This document shows positions 1 to 9,922 of a stretch of 64,000 nucleotides of DNA, one piece after another (within the stretch, counting starts at the first letter, position 1; the number at the start of each line of letters is the position of its first letter). This stretch comes from Acinetobacter soli (GTDB taxonomy: Bacteria; Pseudomonadota; Gammaproteobacteria; Pseudomonadales; Moraxellaceae). A program made the position numbers and the translations under genes. The stretch lies in the NCBI RefSeq assembly GCF_000760595.1, contig NZ_BBNM01000004.1, forward strand, positions 186,001 to 250,000. The letters are read 5' to 3'. A model generated the notes under the pieces. The model was not told the DNA's origin. It ran no database searches and saw nothing but the letters and a program-made list of their open reading frames with translations.

Positions 1-1020
1 CTAAGCCTCCAATGTCTTACGTACAGCCTGCTCGATGCGTTCTACACTTGGTAGCCATTCTTTTTCTAATACAGGTGAAAATGGTACGGGTGAATGTGGT
101 GGAGTGACTAACTCGATTGGTGCTTTAAGATAATGAAAGCCTTTCTGGGCAATAAGTGCAACCACATCGTGTCCGAAACCGCAACGCGCGGCAGATTCAT
201 CTACAATCACCACCCGACCTGTTGAAGCTACGGACTCTAAAATGCCATCTTCGTCTAGTGGAGAAATGGTACGAGGATCAACCACTTCAACCGAAATGCC
301 TTCTTTTGCTAGCTTGTCGGCAACGTCATTGGCACGATGTACCATCAGGCCTAAGGCAATAATTGTAATATCTGTGCCTTCACGGGTGTAATTTGCGACA
401 CCAAAAGGAATGGTGTAGGCTTCATCGGGTACCTCGCCTTTAATGTCGTATAACATTTTGTGTTCACAAAAGACCACTGGGTCATCATCTCGAATGGCTT
501 GAATCAATAATCCTTTGACATCGTAAGCACTAGAAGGCACCACCACTTTTAACCCAGGTACCGACGCAAACACGTTATATGGTGATTGAGAATGCTGTGC
601 TGCTGCTGAAAAACCTGCACCAATCATGCCGCGTACAACGAGTGGTGCTTTGGCTTTCCCTCCAAACATATAGCGGAATTTCGCCGCTTGGTTATAAAGC
701 ATGTCATAACACACGCCATAAAAATCCATAAACATTAAATCTGCTACCGGTCTTAAACCTGTAGCAGCAGCACCTGCCGCCATACCGATAATCGCAGATT
801 CTGTAATTGGCGTATCAATGACTCGTTCAGAGCCAAATTCAGTCCATAGGCCTTTGGTTACACCAAGTACTCCGCCAAAACCTTCCAGCTTATTGTCATC
901 GGTATTTTTACCGCCATGTCCACCACGAACATCTTCACCAACCACAATAACACTTGGATCTCGGCGCATTTCTAATTCGATTGCTTCTTTAATTGCGTTT
1001 CGATAACTTTTATTTGGCAT
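1..1020 (-). CDS. acoB: Acetoin dehydrogenase E1 component, beta subunit
   Basis: The 339-residue product is a thiamine-diphosphate E1 beta subunit. It has a transketolase-type pyrimidine-binding domain in roughly the first 180 residues (VVGEDVRGG near residue 26) and a C-terminal transketolase domain after about residue 200. With AcoA it would form the E1 that cleaves acetoin and passes the acetyl group to a lipoyl E2. It lies 15 bp downstream of acoA on the same strand, so the two are one operon, and the E2/E3 genes probably continue beyond the left edge. The stop codon is at the first three bases, so the gene is complete. A pyruvate or branched-chain E1 beta is the alternative; the adjacent lipA and GAF regulator favour acetoin. 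Confidence 0.88.
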   Translation of the reverse strand: MPNKSYRNAIKEAIELEMRRDPSVIVVGEDVRGGHGGKNTDDNKLEGFGGVLGVTKGLWTEFGSERVIDTPITESAIIGMAAGAAATGLRPVADLMFMDFYGVCYDMLYNQAAKFRYMFGGKAKAPLVVRGMIGAGFSAAAQHSQSPYNVFASVPGLKVVVPSSAYDVKGLLIQAIRDDDPVVFCEHKMLYDIKGEVPDEAYTIPFGVANYTREGTDITIIALGLMVHRANDVADKLAKEGISVEVVDPRTISPLDEDGILESVASTGRVVIVDESAARCGFGHDVVALIAQKGFHYLKAPIELVTPPHSPVPFSPVLEKEWLPSVERIEQAVRKTLEA

Positions 1021-1035
1021 TTTTCTACTATTCCT

Positions 1036-1998
1036 TTAGTAAGAGACGTATACATCGGTAAGTAACTGAGAAACTTCTGGGTACTTAGCTGCACGTGCCT
1101 TTGCAACGGCATCGTCTACATTGGCTTTAGACTGAGCATCTATCGCATCGAGTTTGGCTTCGTCAATTTTGTCTTTGACTTTTTCACGGAATATTTTCAA
1201 TGGATCTTTATGTTCTTTCACATAATCCAGCTCTTCTTTAGAACGGATAAGCCCCGGATCACCCTCAAAATGTCCATAAAACCGGTTGGTTACCGTTTCA
1301 ATCACACTCGGGCCTTCACCACGGCGGGCACGTTCAATGGCTTTTTGTGCGATTTCATACACAGCAAAAAAGTCTGTTCCATCTACTTTTTCAGCAGGTA
1401 AGCCAAAGCCTCCTGCTCGGCCTGCAATATCTTTACTGCCTACAGCATAGTCATGTGCCGTGCCTTCACCAAAGCCGTTATTTTCAAAAACAAAAATGAC
1501 AGGAAGCTTCAACACCACCGCCATATTAATAGCTTCGAAAGTTAAACCCTGATTTGAGCCACCATCGCCTGTAAACGACAAACCAATACCACCCGTTCTA
1601 AGTGTTTTGGCACTTAAAGCAGCCCCAATTGCTAAAGGTGGGCCACCGCCCACAATACCATTTGCACCAAGCATACCTTTATCTAAGTCTGCAATATGCA
1701 TTGAGCCGCCTTTACCACGGCACAGGCCTTCATCTTTGCCAAAGATCTCTAACATCATGGCGTGGATATCACACCCCTTCGCAATACAGTGTCCATGACC
1801 ACGATGTGTTGATGTGATAAAGTCCTTGTCTGTTAGGTTTTCACAAATACCTACAGCAACTGCTTCCTCACCGCTATATAAATGAATGAATCCTGGGATA
1901 TCACCTGTATTGTTTTCATCGTGAAGCCGATCCTCAAATTCACGAATGTCACGCATTCTTTTGTATGCTGCTAGCAATTGCTCTTCCGTTAACTGCAT
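1036..1998 (-). CDS. acoA: Acetoin dehydrogenase E1 component, alpha subunit
   Basis: The 320-residue protein is the E1 alpha partner of AcoB. The thiamine-diphosphate motif is visible: GDGGSNQG near residue 143, then about 30 residues to ENNGFG. The substrate-channel motif THRGHGH is near residue 64. Length matches acetoin-type E1 alpha subunits, which lack the mitochondrial-type extensions. The start has a good ribosome binding site (AAGGA, 6-7 nt upstream). It is the first gene of a leftward operon whose promoter must lie in the AT-rich spacer before lipA. No convincing sigma-54 site was found there, although sigma-54 control is usual for aco operons that have AcoR. Confidence 0.88.
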   Translation of the reverse strand: MQLTEEQLLAAYKRMRDIREFEDRLHDENNTGDIPGFIHLYSGEEAVAVGICENLTDKDFITSTHRGHGHCIAKGCDIHAMMLEIFGKDEGLCRGKGGSMHIADLDKGMLGANGIVGGGPPLAIGAALSAKTLRTGGIGLSFTGDGGSNQGLTFEAINMAVVLKLPVIFVFENNGFGEGTAHDYAVGSKDIAGRAGGFGLPAEKVDGTDFFAVYEIAQKAIERARRGEGPSVIETVTNRFYGHFEGDPGLIRSKEELDYVKEHKDPLKIFREKVKDKIDEAKLDAIDAQSKANVDDAVAKARAAKYPEVSQLLTDVYVSY

Positions 1999-2339
1999 AT
2001 ATTTATTCCTTATTGATTACGCTAAAAAAGAAATCCAAAATTGAATAATCAGATTTTTAAACCGTATATTTATATAAGAATATTTTTCTCTAATTTTATA
2101 TTAGACTAAAAAAAATTAATTTTTAAATCAGTAAGATCAACATAAAAAACAAAAGGTTAAACAATCAAAAAAATTTGTAATTTTTTTATATTATTCATAT
2201 ACATGCTAAAACAAACCTTTAACCAACCTTTATTTTATATGATATGTTTTTTGCCCAGTTTTATATTATTGGCGCAATAAAAATAGAGAATGAAGATCGG
2301 GATTTATATTAATTATTTTTAAATAATGGAGCATTTAAA
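1999..2339. promoter_or_regulatory. Divergent acoA/lipA control region
   Basis: This 341-bp spacer separates acoA (leftward) from lipA (rightward) and must hold both promoters. It is extremely AT-rich with long A and T runs. A short dyad, TTGGCGCAA, occurs about 70 bp before lipA. The half-palindromes AGGTTAAA and CTTTAACC flank the middle of the region. No -24/-12 sigma-54 element with correctly spaced GG and GC was recognised on either strand. No gene was seen. Confidence 0.5.
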
Positions 2340-3317
2340 ATGGATTTAAATAACACAATATTAATTGGAAATAAGTTAAGAGGCGCTGAAAAAATAGCAC
2401 GTATTCCAATTAAAATTGTTCCAACAGAAATTACGCCAAAGAAACCTGAGTGGATTCGAACTAAAATGAGTCAGCCTGAAGAAGTTCGAATGATCAAGAA
2501 TTTACTAAGACAACAAAAGCTTCACACGGTGTGTGAAGAAGCAGCTTGTCCTAATTTGCCGCAATGTTTTGGCAGTGGCACGGCAACATTTATGATCATG
2601 GGAGATATATGTACTCGACGTTGTCCATTTTGCGATGTGGCTCATGGTCGTCCTCAAGTTTTAGATATTCATGAGCCAAAGAATTTGGCTGAAACGGTTA
2701 AGAATTTAGGATTAAAGTATGTGGTGATTACCTCGGTTGATCGAGATGATTTAAAAGATGGCGGCGCACAACACTTCTCTGATTGCATTCGAGAAATTCG
2801 TGAAACCAGCCCAGATACTTTGATTGAAATTTTAGTTCCTGATTTTCGTGGCCGTGCTGATATTGCGCTTAAAATCTTGAGTCAAAATCCACCTGACGTT
2901 TTTAACCACAATATTGAAACCGTTCCGCGTCTGTATAAAGCTATGCGACCAGGCGCTGACTATCAGCATTCATTGGATCTACTGAATAAATTCAAACACT
3001 ATTGTCCAGACATTCCCACCAAATGCGGATTGATGGTGGGTTTAGGAGAAGTGGAGGCAGAGATAATTGTATTGTTAAATGACTTAAAAGATTACCAAGT
3101 AGACTATGTCACTATTGGTCAATACTTACAGCCTTCTAAATCTCATGCCCCCATTCACCGCTTTGTTACCTTAGAAGAATTTAAACATTATCAGATCCAT
3201 GGAGAGCGCCTAAAATTTAAAAATATTTGGAGCGGCCCATTGGTCAGATCGAGTTACTTTGCTGAAAAGCAGTACTACGGACAGCAACTATCTGACCAAC
3301 TTAATCGAAATGACTGA
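2340..3317 (+). CDS. lipA: Lipoyl synthase, acetoin-operon associated copy
   Basis: The 325-residue radical-SAM enzyme inserts two sulfurs into octanoyl groups on E2 domains. The auxiliary cluster motif CX4CX5C uses Cys65, Cys70 and Cys76. The radical-SAM motif CX3CX2C (CTRRCPFC) uses Cys91, Cys95 and Cys98. The conserved RSSY serine motif near the C-terminus is present (VRSSYFAEK). The start follows TGGAGC by about 7 nt. Its position divergent from acoA suggests it serves the acetoin dehydrogenase E2 rather than being the housekeeping lipA, which would normally sit near lipB. That second copy cannot be checked here. Confidence 0.9.
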   Translation: MDLNNTILIGNKLRGAEKIARIPIKIVPTEITPKKPEWIRTKMSQPEEVRMIKNLLRQQKLHTVCEEAACPNLPQCFGSGTATFMIMGDICTRRCPFCDVAHGRPQVLDIHEPKNLAETVKNLGLKYVVITSVDRDDLKDGGAQHFSDCIREIRETSPDTLIEILVPDFRGRADIALKILSQNPPDVFNHNIETVPRLYKAMRPGADYQHSLDLLNKFKHYCPDIPTKCGLMVGLGEVEAEIIVLLNDLKDYQVDYVTIGQYLQPSKSHAPIHRFVTLEEFKHYQIHGERLKFKNIWSGPLVRSSYFAEKQYYGQQLSDQLNRND

Positions 3318-3526
3318 TGAAATTGGATTCAACCTGAGTAAAAAACTATATGGTCAAAACTTACTAAAATTCGATAGAAAAAAGAATTCTTTCCTATTAG
3401 AGTTTTTCATATGGAATTAAATGTCTGCAAATCAATTAACCCAATAGAGTGTTGATATAGGCGGTGTCGGAATAATAAATAGCTTTACTCAAGCGAATAC
3501 GTTGCTCAACCATAAAGGAATATGGA

Positions 3527-4615
3527 ATGAATGATTTGGAAAAAATAAATTCAGCTTTACAAACAACACATTTAGTTAATCAGATTGATGTAAATGCAGC
3601 CCCGATTCTTCTTTTGCGTGATGAAGAACATAATTCTATATTTGATCGATCTATACACCAAACCTGTGATGAACTGTCAAAAATCGCCTATGACTCCGAA
3701 ATGGCAATAGGCTTAACTGACCATCAAGGTACATTACTGTGGACCTGGAGTAGTCGAACGATGTTATCGTCTGCAGAACAAGTCAATTTTATTGAAGGTG
3801 GTCACTGGTCTACTCAAGCTGTGGGTAAAAATGCCATCGGTATGGCGCTCAATAGCCATCGTTCGAGTTGTGTACATTCTCATGAAAATCAGATGAATAG
3901 TGTACGAGACTGGGTGTGCTATGCAGCCCCTATTATTGATCCAGTATCTAATCATTTTCACGGTGTTATTAATTTATCGACCAAGTATAAAAAACACACG
4001 CCTTTGGGAGTTTTAGCTGTTGAGCGTTGTGCCGACTTAGTACGTCAATCGCTGTTAACTCAACAAAAAAATATTTTATATATTCATGCATTAGGAACAC
4101 CAAGAATTATATTTAATCAAACTCCCCTAGTGTTAACTCATCGCCAAATTGAAATTTTATGCATTCTGGTTCTACGTCCAAAAGGTATCAGTTTGGATGA
4201 GCTACACTATGCTTTGTATGGCGATCGAGACGTTAGTGTCAAAACGCTTAAATCAGAATTATCTCAATTACGTAATCTGTTGCCTAACTGCATTGATTCC
4301 CGAGTATATAAATTAACTTGTGAAGTTGAATGTGATTTTTTAAAAGCTGAACATTCTTTAAGTGCCGGATTTTTAGCGAGCACTTTTTCTTTATATAAAG
4401 GAAGTTTTCTATCTAAAACTGAAAGTCCTTATCTTTGTGCATGGAGAGAAAGTTTTGATGCTCGTTTAAGCTATTTAATTTATCAACTACAGGATATAGA
4501 TCAACTACTAAAAATTATCGGTTATTTACCAGAGCGAGTCGATGCCGTGCAACGTTTGCTTGAACTGATCCCCAAAGATAGTATTTATTACGATCGTTTT
4601 TCAAAATTTGTTTAA
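3527..4615 (+). CDS. AcoR-like GAF sensor fused to a winged-helix/BTAD-like output domain
   Basis: This 362-residue protein is probably the transcriptional regulator of the acetoin genes. Residues about 40-175 resemble the N-terminal sensor of AcoR-type activators: a GAF fold containing GLTDHQGTLLWTW, the EGGHWSTQAVGKNAIGMAL stretch, and a HFHGVINLS-type strand. The usual AAA+ sigma-54-interacting module and Fis-type helix-turn-helix are missing. Instead, after about residue 195 there is an OmpR-like winged helix (LTHRQIEILCILVLRPKGIS, then ALYGD). A helical tail follows with a GSFL...CAWRESFDARL pattern like the BTAD of SARP regulators. The start follows AAAGGA. It is transcribed with or just after lipA (209-bp gap). 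Confidence 0.65.
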   Translation: MNDLEKINSALQTTHLVNQIDVNAAPILLLRDEEHNSIFDRSIHQTCDELSKIAYDSEMAIGLTDHQGTLLWTWSSRTMLSSAEQVNFIEGGHWSTQAVGKNAIGMALNSHRSSCVHSHENQMNSVRDWVCYAAPIIDPVSNHFHGVINLSTKYKKHTPLGVLAVERCADLVRQSLLTQQKNILYIHALGTPRIIFNQTPLVLTHRQIEILCILVLRPKGISLDELHYALYGDRDVSVKTLKSELSQLRNLLPNCIDSRVYKLTCEVECDFLKAEHSLSAGFLASTFSLYKGSFLSKTESPYLCAWRESFDARLSYLIYQLQDIDQLLKIIGYLPERVDAVQRLLELIPKDSIYYDRFSKFV

Positions 4616-4664
4616 GCAGATTGAGTTAATTGAGATCATTACGACCTACAATGTGATGAGAACC

Positions 4665-4703
4665 AAAAAAGTCTAGAATCAATAATGAGTTCTAGACTTT
4701 TTC
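4665..4703. terminator. Bidirectional terminator between regulator and catalase
   Basis: A perfect 13-bp inverted repeat, AAAAAGTCTAGAA and TTCTAGACTTTTT, with an 11-nt loop sits between the convergent regulator and catalase genes. It has an A tract on one side and a T tract on the other, so it can terminate both. Confidence 0.8.
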
Positions 4704-4709
4704 CTACAT

Positions 4710-6794
4710 TTATACTGGAACGCTTGCTATTACATCTTCTCGAGACCAAAGTCTGTGATTCTGTATGGCTAATTTAAATTTATCCTGTTGATCTTTAAAA
4801 GACTCACTAATGAAAATAGCATCATCTTGATGGATACCAAAATAATCGAGAAGTGACTTTTTATCGTCAAGCAAATAGATGGGTTTCAGATGCTTGTAAG
4901 TCTCTAAAACATAATATTTTGCTACGCCATCGGCTTTAAAAGTATCTAAATTATCTCCATCAATCACAACAATAGCATCATAAGTGACAGATGGTTCTCC
5001 ATTTTGGCGACCATCAACTGCAATCTCTTTGCCATCTTTAGATTTAACGGGAGCTGCACTTGGAGCAAGAACTTCCGCAACAGCATTTTCACCTTCAGCC
5101 CATGCTTTGACTGCATCTACCGAACTAGCATTTGCGCCATTATGTACCAAGATTGCGATTTTTCGTTGTTTAATATCCGGTGCTTTAAAAGCATCAATAC
5201 TCAGTTTTTCAGAAATTTTCACCTGACTTTGCTGATCTGTTTCAGGTTGCATTAATGGCTTTAAGCCGAGTTCATTTGCAACATATGTGGCAAGATCTTT
5301 ATGAATATTCACTAGAACTCGATCGATAACTCGCTGACGAATTGCTTCATCTTGTACTTTTGATAATTCAAATGCATAAGCATCTTTTATATGCTGTTGT
5401 TCATGTTTTTTTAAGCTGCTGTAATGAAGCGTAGCTTGAGAAAAATGATCAGCAAAACTTTCAGGACGCACACGCAATTTGCTTGCTTCTACAGGTTCTG
5501 GATAAGAGCTAAACGCACCTTTTTCTTGTTCAGCTTCACGTGGCCAATTTTCATCTACTGAATTTGGCTCATAATTTGCCTTTCCTTTGTAAACTTCATG
5601 GTTGGCAAAACCTCCACGTCGGTTAGTATGAAATGGACATACAGGTTTATTGATTGGAATCTGATTGAAATTGGCTGTGCCTAATCGGTGGAGATGCGTA
5701 TCTGTATAGCTAAATAAACGCCCTTGAAGTAAAGGATCATTACTGAAATCGATTCCTGAAACAATGTTTGCAGGACTAAATGCAACCTGCTCTGTTTCAG
5801 CAAAGAAATCATCTGTATTACGGTTAAGTACGAATTTACCTAATGGCGTTACCGGTACTAGCTCTTCAGGCACAAGTTTTGTCGGATCTAATACATCAAA
5901 ATCCCACTGAGCAGCCTCTTCCTCAGTGAAAATTTGGGCTCCTAGTTCCCATTCTGGATAATTTCCATTTTCAATTGCATCCCACAAATCACGGCGATGA
6001 AAATCTGGATCTTTACCATTTAGCTTCAATGCTTCATCCCAAACAACCTGAGCGACGCCTTGTTTTGGTGTCCAATGAAATTTAACCAAATGCGCTTTGC
6101 CTTGCGCATTAATCAATCTGAATGTATGTACACCAAAGCCTTGGATAGAACGTAAGTTACGAGGAATAGCTCGGTCAGACATGACCCAAGTCGTCATATG
6201 CGCGGTTTCAGTATTTAAAGAAACAAAATCCCAAAACGTATCGTGTGCAGATTGCCCTGTAGGAACTTCGTTTGGATCTTCAGGTTTAACAGCATGAACA
6301 AAATCAGGAAATTTGATCGCATCTTGAATGAAAAATACCGGAATATTATTCCCAACTAAATCATAGTTGCCTTCTTGCGTGTAAAATTTAATTGAGAATC
6401 CACGTACATCTCGGACGACATCTGCTGATCCACGTCCACCTTGTACCGTTGAAATACGGGTAAAGATTGGTGTCGGGTGAGTTGTATCTGTAAGAAACTG
6501 AGCCTTCGTCCATTTCTCATTTCCTTCATACGCTTCAAAATAACCATGTGCACCAAAGCCACGAGCATGAACAACTCGCTCTGGTATACGTTCACGATCA
6601 AAATGAATTAATTTATCTCGTAGCAGAAAGTCTTCCAGTAACGTTGGTCCACGATCGCCAATTTTTAAACTATTTTGATTATCGGATACAGGAACACCCA
6701 GTGAACTCGTGAGTGTCTTCCCTTTAGGATCGACATAACTTTCATTTTCGAATTGTGTGATCTTGGCATTGTCCTTATTGGATTTTCTGCTCAT
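4710..6794 (-). CDS. katE: Catalase HPII type (large-subunit, with C-terminal DJ-1/PfpI-like domain)
   Basis: At 694 residues this is a large-subunit monofunctional catalase that decomposes hydrogen peroxide. The catalytic histidine lies in VVHARGFGAHG (His76). The proximal heme tyrosine is in RLFSYTDTHLHRLG near residue 365. The last 150 or so residues form the flavodoxin/DJ-1-like domain found only in the large clade (KIAILVHNGANASSVDAV, then YDAIVVIDGD). Escherichia coli KatE is about 753 residues, mainly from a longer N-terminal arm. It is a single-gene unit bounded by a strong terminator, and the promoter is expected in the spacer to its right. Confidence 0.93.
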   Translation of the reverse strand: MSRKSNKDNAKITQFENESYVDPKGKTLTSSLGVPVSDNQNSLKIGDRGPTLLEDFLLRDKLIHFDRERIPERVVHARGFGAHGYFEAYEGNEKWTKAQFLTDTTHPTPIFTRISTVQGGRGSADVVRDVRGFSIKFYTQEGNYDLVGNNIPVFFIQDAIKFPDFVHAVKPEDPNEVPTGQSAHDTFWDFVSLNTETAHMTTWVMSDRAIPRNLRSIQGFGVHTFRLINAQGKAHLVKFHWTPKQGVAQVVWDEALKLNGKDPDFHRRDLWDAIENGNYPEWELGAQIFTEEEAAQWDFDVLDPTKLVPEELVPVTPLGKFVLNRNTDDFFAETEQVAFSPANIVSGIDFSNDPLLQGRLFSYTDTHLHRLGTANFNQIPINKPVCPFHTNRRGGFANHEVYKGKANYEPNSVDENWPREAEQEKGAFSSYPEPVEASKLRVRPESFADHFSQATLHYSSLKKHEQQHIKDAYAFELSKVQDEAIRQRVIDRVLVNIHKDLATYVANELGLKPLMQPETDQQSQVKISEKLSIDAFKAPDIKQRKIAILVHNGANASSVDAVKAWAEGENAVAEVLAPSAAPVKSKDGKEIAVDGRQNGEPSVTYDAIVVIDGDNLDTFKADGVAKYYVLETYKHLKPIYLLDDKKSLLDYFGIHQDDAIFISESFKDQQDKFKLAIQNHRLWSREDVIASVPV

Positions 6795-7226
6795 TGTATT
6801 TTTCCTAGTTCGTATTTTTAAAAATGCAAAAACTGTGAATGATATTTATAGACTTCAAGATAGTATCTGAGAATTAAGTACTTTTTTGCATATGATACGG
6901 TTTGATAACGTTAAAGCAACAATCTAAATGCTATATGTACTCACCATCTTACTCATTGATTGCCGTATCAGTCTGCTAGGAAATAAATATGGAGATTATA
7001 ATTTTGCTTGTTTAAGCTATTAGCGGAGCTTCCCTGAAATTGACGAAGTTTGAAGTCAAAATATATTTGCAATCAGTTCAGTCTTTTTAAAATTAGCTTT
7101 ATTTAAGTTTTATTCACATTGATCATTCAAATTTATTCAATTTTTACTCCATAAAATGCTAAAAAATATTGCATTCACATATGCATATGCGTATATTCGA
7201 AATATCAAATATATAAGCGACAACGT
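6795..7226. promoter_or_regulatory. katE/arsR divergent promoter region with ArsR operator candidate
   Basis: This 432-bp spacer lies upstream of both katE (leftward) and arsR (rightward). Close to arsR, a perfect 12-bp palindrome CATATGCATATG at 7178-7189 is followed by GCGTATATTCGAAATAT. This resembles ArsR boxes with an ATATGCG core and would overlap the arsR promoter. Further left, TGATACGG (6893-6900) and CCGTATCA (6963-6970) form an 8-bp inverted repeat with a 62-nt spacer of unknown meaning. No coding sequence was seen. Confidence 0.5.
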
Positions 7227-7550
7227 ATGAATCAATCTGATTTCTTCAAGTGTCTTTCCGATCCGACTCGACTCGATATTCTTAAGTTGATTTTGGCTCG
7301 GCACAATGTCTGCGTGTGTGAACTGACAGAACATTTACAACTCAGTCAACCCAAAATTTCCAGACATTTAGCCCTGCTTCGCAACCTTTCCATTTTACTG
7401 GATCAAAGACAAGGACAATGGGTGTATTACCGCTTAAATCCGAACCTTCCAGAATGGGCCAAGGATATTCTGAATATCCTGTCAAATCTGTCTGATCACT
7501 CTATCAATCTAGCCAATGCACAATCATCCATCCCAACTCATTGCGAGTAA
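7227..7550 (+). CDS. arsR: ArsR-family arsenite-responsive repressor
   Basis: The 107-residue winged-helix repressor starts the arsenic operon. The DNA-binding helix is around residues 40-60 (LSQPKISRHLALLRN). The metalloid-binding pair in NVCVCEL (Cys29 and Cys31) matches the CVC signature of classic ArsR proteins that bind arsenite or antimonite. Binding of the metalloid would release it from an operator such as the palindrome just upstream. It is separated from arsC by only 6 bp. Confidence 0.9.
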   Translation: MNQSDFFKCLSDPTRLDILKLILARHNVCVCELTEHLQLSQPKISRHLALLRNLSILLDQRQGQWVYYRLNPNLPEWAKDILNILSNLSDHSINLANAQSSIPTHCE

Positions 7551-7556
7551 GCACGA

Positions 7557-8030
7557 ATGAAATTCTTGTTTTTATGCACCGGAAACAGTTGCCGCAGTAT
7601 CCTTTCTGAAGTGCTGTTCAATCATCGGGCTCCAGCAGGCTGGACAGCCTATAGTGCAGGCAGCCAACCATCAGGACAGGTTCACCCTCTCACTATCGAA
7701 ACCCTAGAAAATATGGGTCTTTCAACTGATGGATTATGGAGTAAAACCATTGATGACTGCGAGCAATACCAGCCAGATGTTGTGATCACAGTCTGTGATT
7801 CAGCAGCGCAAGAACCTTGTCCACTGTATTTAGGTACAGCGATTAAAGCACATTGGGGCTTGGCTGATCCTTCACATTTAGATTTGCCTAAAGAAGAAAA
7901 ACTACAAGCATTCCAAGTGACGGTTAAACATATTCATCGTCGTTTGGATGCTTTGTTTGCACTAGATAGCGCAAATATGACGCGTACTGAATTGATCGCA
8001 GCGATTAATCAGATCTCAAATATTGAATGA
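7557..8030 (+). CDS. arsC: Arsenate reductase, low-molecular-weight phosphatase fold
   Basis: The 157-residue protein reduces arsenate to arsenite for export. The N-terminal P-loop CTGNSCRS gives the CX5R signature (Cys7 to Arg13) of the thioredoxin/LMW-PTPase-type ArsC. The conserved aspartate-proline loop (GLADPSH) is near residue 103. Cys80 ([11 protein letters not shown]) is a candidate for the second redox cysteine. It is co-transcribed with arsR, and its stop is 7 bp before the most likely acr3 start. Confidence 0.88.
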   Translation: MKFLFLCTGNSCRSILSEVLFNHRAPAGWTAYSAGSQPSGQVHPLTIETLENMGLSTDGLWSKTIDDCEQYQPDVVITVCDSAAQEPCPLYLGTAIKAHWGLADPSHLDLPKEEKLQAFQVTVKHIHRRLDALFALDSANMTRTELIAAINQISNIE

Positions 8031-8037
8031 GAACATC

Positions 8038-9081
8038 ATGGCTCGACAAAGACTGTCTTTTCTAGATCGTAATCTTACGCTATGGATTTTTATTGCCATG
8101 GCTGTAGGAATCGGTATTGGCGTTTTCTTCCCGCAGGTCTCTGTTTCTTTGGATAAAATGAGCGTTGACTCAGTCAATATTCCAATTGCGTTGGGACTGA
8201 TTTTAATGATGTATCCACCGCTTGCCAAAGTGGACTATGCTGCTTTACCGCAAGTATTTAAAGATAAAAAAACCTTAACACTGTCGTTGGTGCAAAATTG
8301 GATTATTGCGCCTGTTTTGATGTTTGCTTTGGCGATTATCTTTTTGCAGAGCTACCCTGAATACATGACGGGTTTGATCCTGATTGGTTTAGCAAGATGT
8401 ATTGCGATGGTTCTGGTTTGGAATGGTCTGGCCTGTGGCGATAATCAATATGTTGCCGCATTGGTGGCTTTCAACAGTATCTTTCAGATTCTATTTTTTA
8501 GTACGTATGCTTGGCTGTTTCTCACTTTTTTACCTCCTTATTTTGGTGTTGCAGGTCAAGTTATTGATGTTAATTTCTGGACGATTACTCATGCGGTATT
8601 GGTTTATTTAGGAATTCCGTTCTTACTCGGTTTTATCACCCGATTCATATTGGTTCGAGCCAAAGGTTTAGTTTGGTATCAACAAGTCTTTTTGCCCAAG
8701 ATCAGCCCGCTCAGTTTGCTTGCTTTATTGTTTACGATTGTGGCGATGTTTAGCCTCAAAGGAAACGAGGTGGTGAGCTTACCTCTGGATGTATTACGCA
8801 TCGCGATCCCTTTGACGATTTATTTTATTGTGATGTTCTTTATTAGCTTCTTTATGAGTAAATGGATGGGAAATGACTACTCTAAAACCACCGCAATTTC
8901 ATTTACCGCTGCGGGAAATAATTTTGAATTAGCGCTAGCTGTGGCAATCGCAACTTTTGGTTTAGCTTCTCCTGTGGCATTCACGACAGTGATCGGACCT
9001 TTGGTTGAAGTTCCCGTATTGATCGCATTGGTCAGCATATCTTTATGGCTTAAAAAGAAGTTTTTCAAACCTGAGGTGTAA
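8038..9081 (+). CDS. acr3: ACR3-family arsenite efflux permease
   Basis: The approximately 347-residue polytopic membrane protein exports arsenite. It has about ten hydrophobic segments and the ACR3-specific stretch [20 protein letters not shown], which holds the conserved transport cysteine. [16 protein letters not shown], also typical of the family, is near the C-terminus. I chose the ATG at 8038; an in-frame TTG at 8023 would overlap arsC and add five residues. It follows arsC closely and precedes arsH by 5 bp. Confidence 0.9.
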   Translation: MARQRLSFLDRNLTLWIFIAMAVGIGIGVFFPQVSVSLDKMSVDSVNIPIALGLILMMYPPLAKVDYAALPQVFKDKKTLTLSLVQNWIIAPVLMFALAIIFLQSYPEYMTGLILIGLARCIAMVLVWNGLACGDNQYVAALVAFNSIFQILFFSTYAWLFLTFLPPYFGVAGQVIDVNFWTITHAVLVYLGIPFLLGFITRFILVRAKGLVWYQQVFLPKISPLSLLALLFTIVAMFSLKGNEVVSLPLDVLRIAIPLTIYFIVMFFISFFMSKWMGNDYSKTTAISFTAAGNNFELALAVAIATFGLASPVAFTTVIGPLVEVPVLIALVSISLWLKKKFFKPEV

Positions 9082-9086
9082 TTTCG

Positions 9087-9791
9087 ATGTCTCTCCCAAA
9101 TATAGATATAAATCTTCTCGACCAACCAACTTTAGAAAAAGTACAAGCCAAAGCACTGGACCATCCACCACGTATACTTTTGCTTTATGGCTCAAATCGA
9201 GAACGTTCATACAGTCGATTGGCAGTGTTGGAAGCAGGACGTATTCTTGAGCACTTCGGTGCTGAGGTAAAAATTTTTCATCCCAAAGAACTTCCTTTAC
9301 CCGAAGACAGCGATGCTGCACATCCCAAAGTTAAAGAATTGCATGAGCTTTTAGCTTGGTCTGAGGGAATGGTATGGTGCTCACCCGAGCGACATGGCGC
9401 TATGAGTTCGATTTTAAAAGCGCAGATCGATTGGATTCCGTTAGCAGCTGGCGCTATCCGTGCAACTCAAGGCAAAACTCTTGCAGTGATGCAAGTTTGT
9501 GGTGGCTCACAGTCATTTAATGCAGTCAATCAATTGCGAATTCTGGGTCGGTGGATGCGTATGATCACGATCCCAAATCAGTCTTCTATTCCAAAAGCAT
9601 TTTTAGAATTTGATGAGTCAGGACGTATGAAACCTTCATCTTATTACTCTCGAATTGTCGATGTTATGGAAGAGTTGTATAAATTTACCCTTTTAACTCG
9701 AGGACAGTCCGCATATTTAACAGATCGTTATTCTGAACGTGTTGAAACTGCGGAAGAGCTGTCGAAACGAGTCAATCAGAAAAATATTTAA
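9087..9791 (+). CDS. arsH: ArsH, NADPH-dependent FMN reductase
   Basis: The 234-residue flavodoxin-like protein is the last gene of the ars operon. The FMN-binding loop [13 protein letters not shown] starts near residue 31, and [20 protein letters not shown] follows in the second half; both are typical of ArsH. Family members oxidise trivalent methyl- or aromatic arsenicals or act as general quinone/azo reductases. The 113-bp repeat that begins at its stop codon probably serves as the transcript end. Confidence 0.88.
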   Translation: MSLPNIDINLLDQPTLEKVQAKALDHPPRILLLYGSNRERSYSRLAVLEAGRILEHFGAEVKIFHPKELPLPEDSDAAHPKVKELHELLAWSEGMVWCSPERHGAMSSILKAQIDWIPLAAGAIRATQGKTLAVMQVCGGSQSFNAVNQLRILGRWMRMITIPNQSSIPKAFLEFDESGRMKPSSYYSRIVDVMEELYKFTLLTRGQSAYLTDRYSERVETAEELSKRVNQKNI

Positions 9792-9899
9792 TTTTAGAAA
9801 CAGAGCATTAAAAATTTGGAAGCTATACACCATTTTTAATGATGTTGATAGCTTCCCATTTAAGCATTTAAATAATTTCTATAATCTCTATTTAATTTT
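9787..9899. repeat. Dispersed palindromic repeat, copy A
   Basis: About 113 bp here is repeated, by eye at roughly 80% identity, at 20272-20385. The shared ends are TTTAATTTTAGAAAC on the left and AATCTCTATTTAATTTT on the right. The centre holds an inverted repeat, GGAAGCTAT (9818-9826) with ATAGCTTCC (9848-9856). In the other copy this core differs but can still pair. It lies between the convergent ends of arsH and the terC-like gene. Confidence 0.75.
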
Positions 9900-9922
9900 G
9901 GATATTCAAATAAAATCGATCC

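Noticed and set aside
1999..2339. Sigma-54 promoter for acoA
   Set aside because: No TGG-N9/10-GC element with correct spacing on either strand; the nearest match (TTGGCGCAA) lacks the -12 part.
6893..6970. TGATACGG/CCGTATCA inverted repeat as an insertion-sequence remnant
   Set aside because: Arms are only 8 bp, the 62-nt interior has no transposase trace, and no target duplication is visible.
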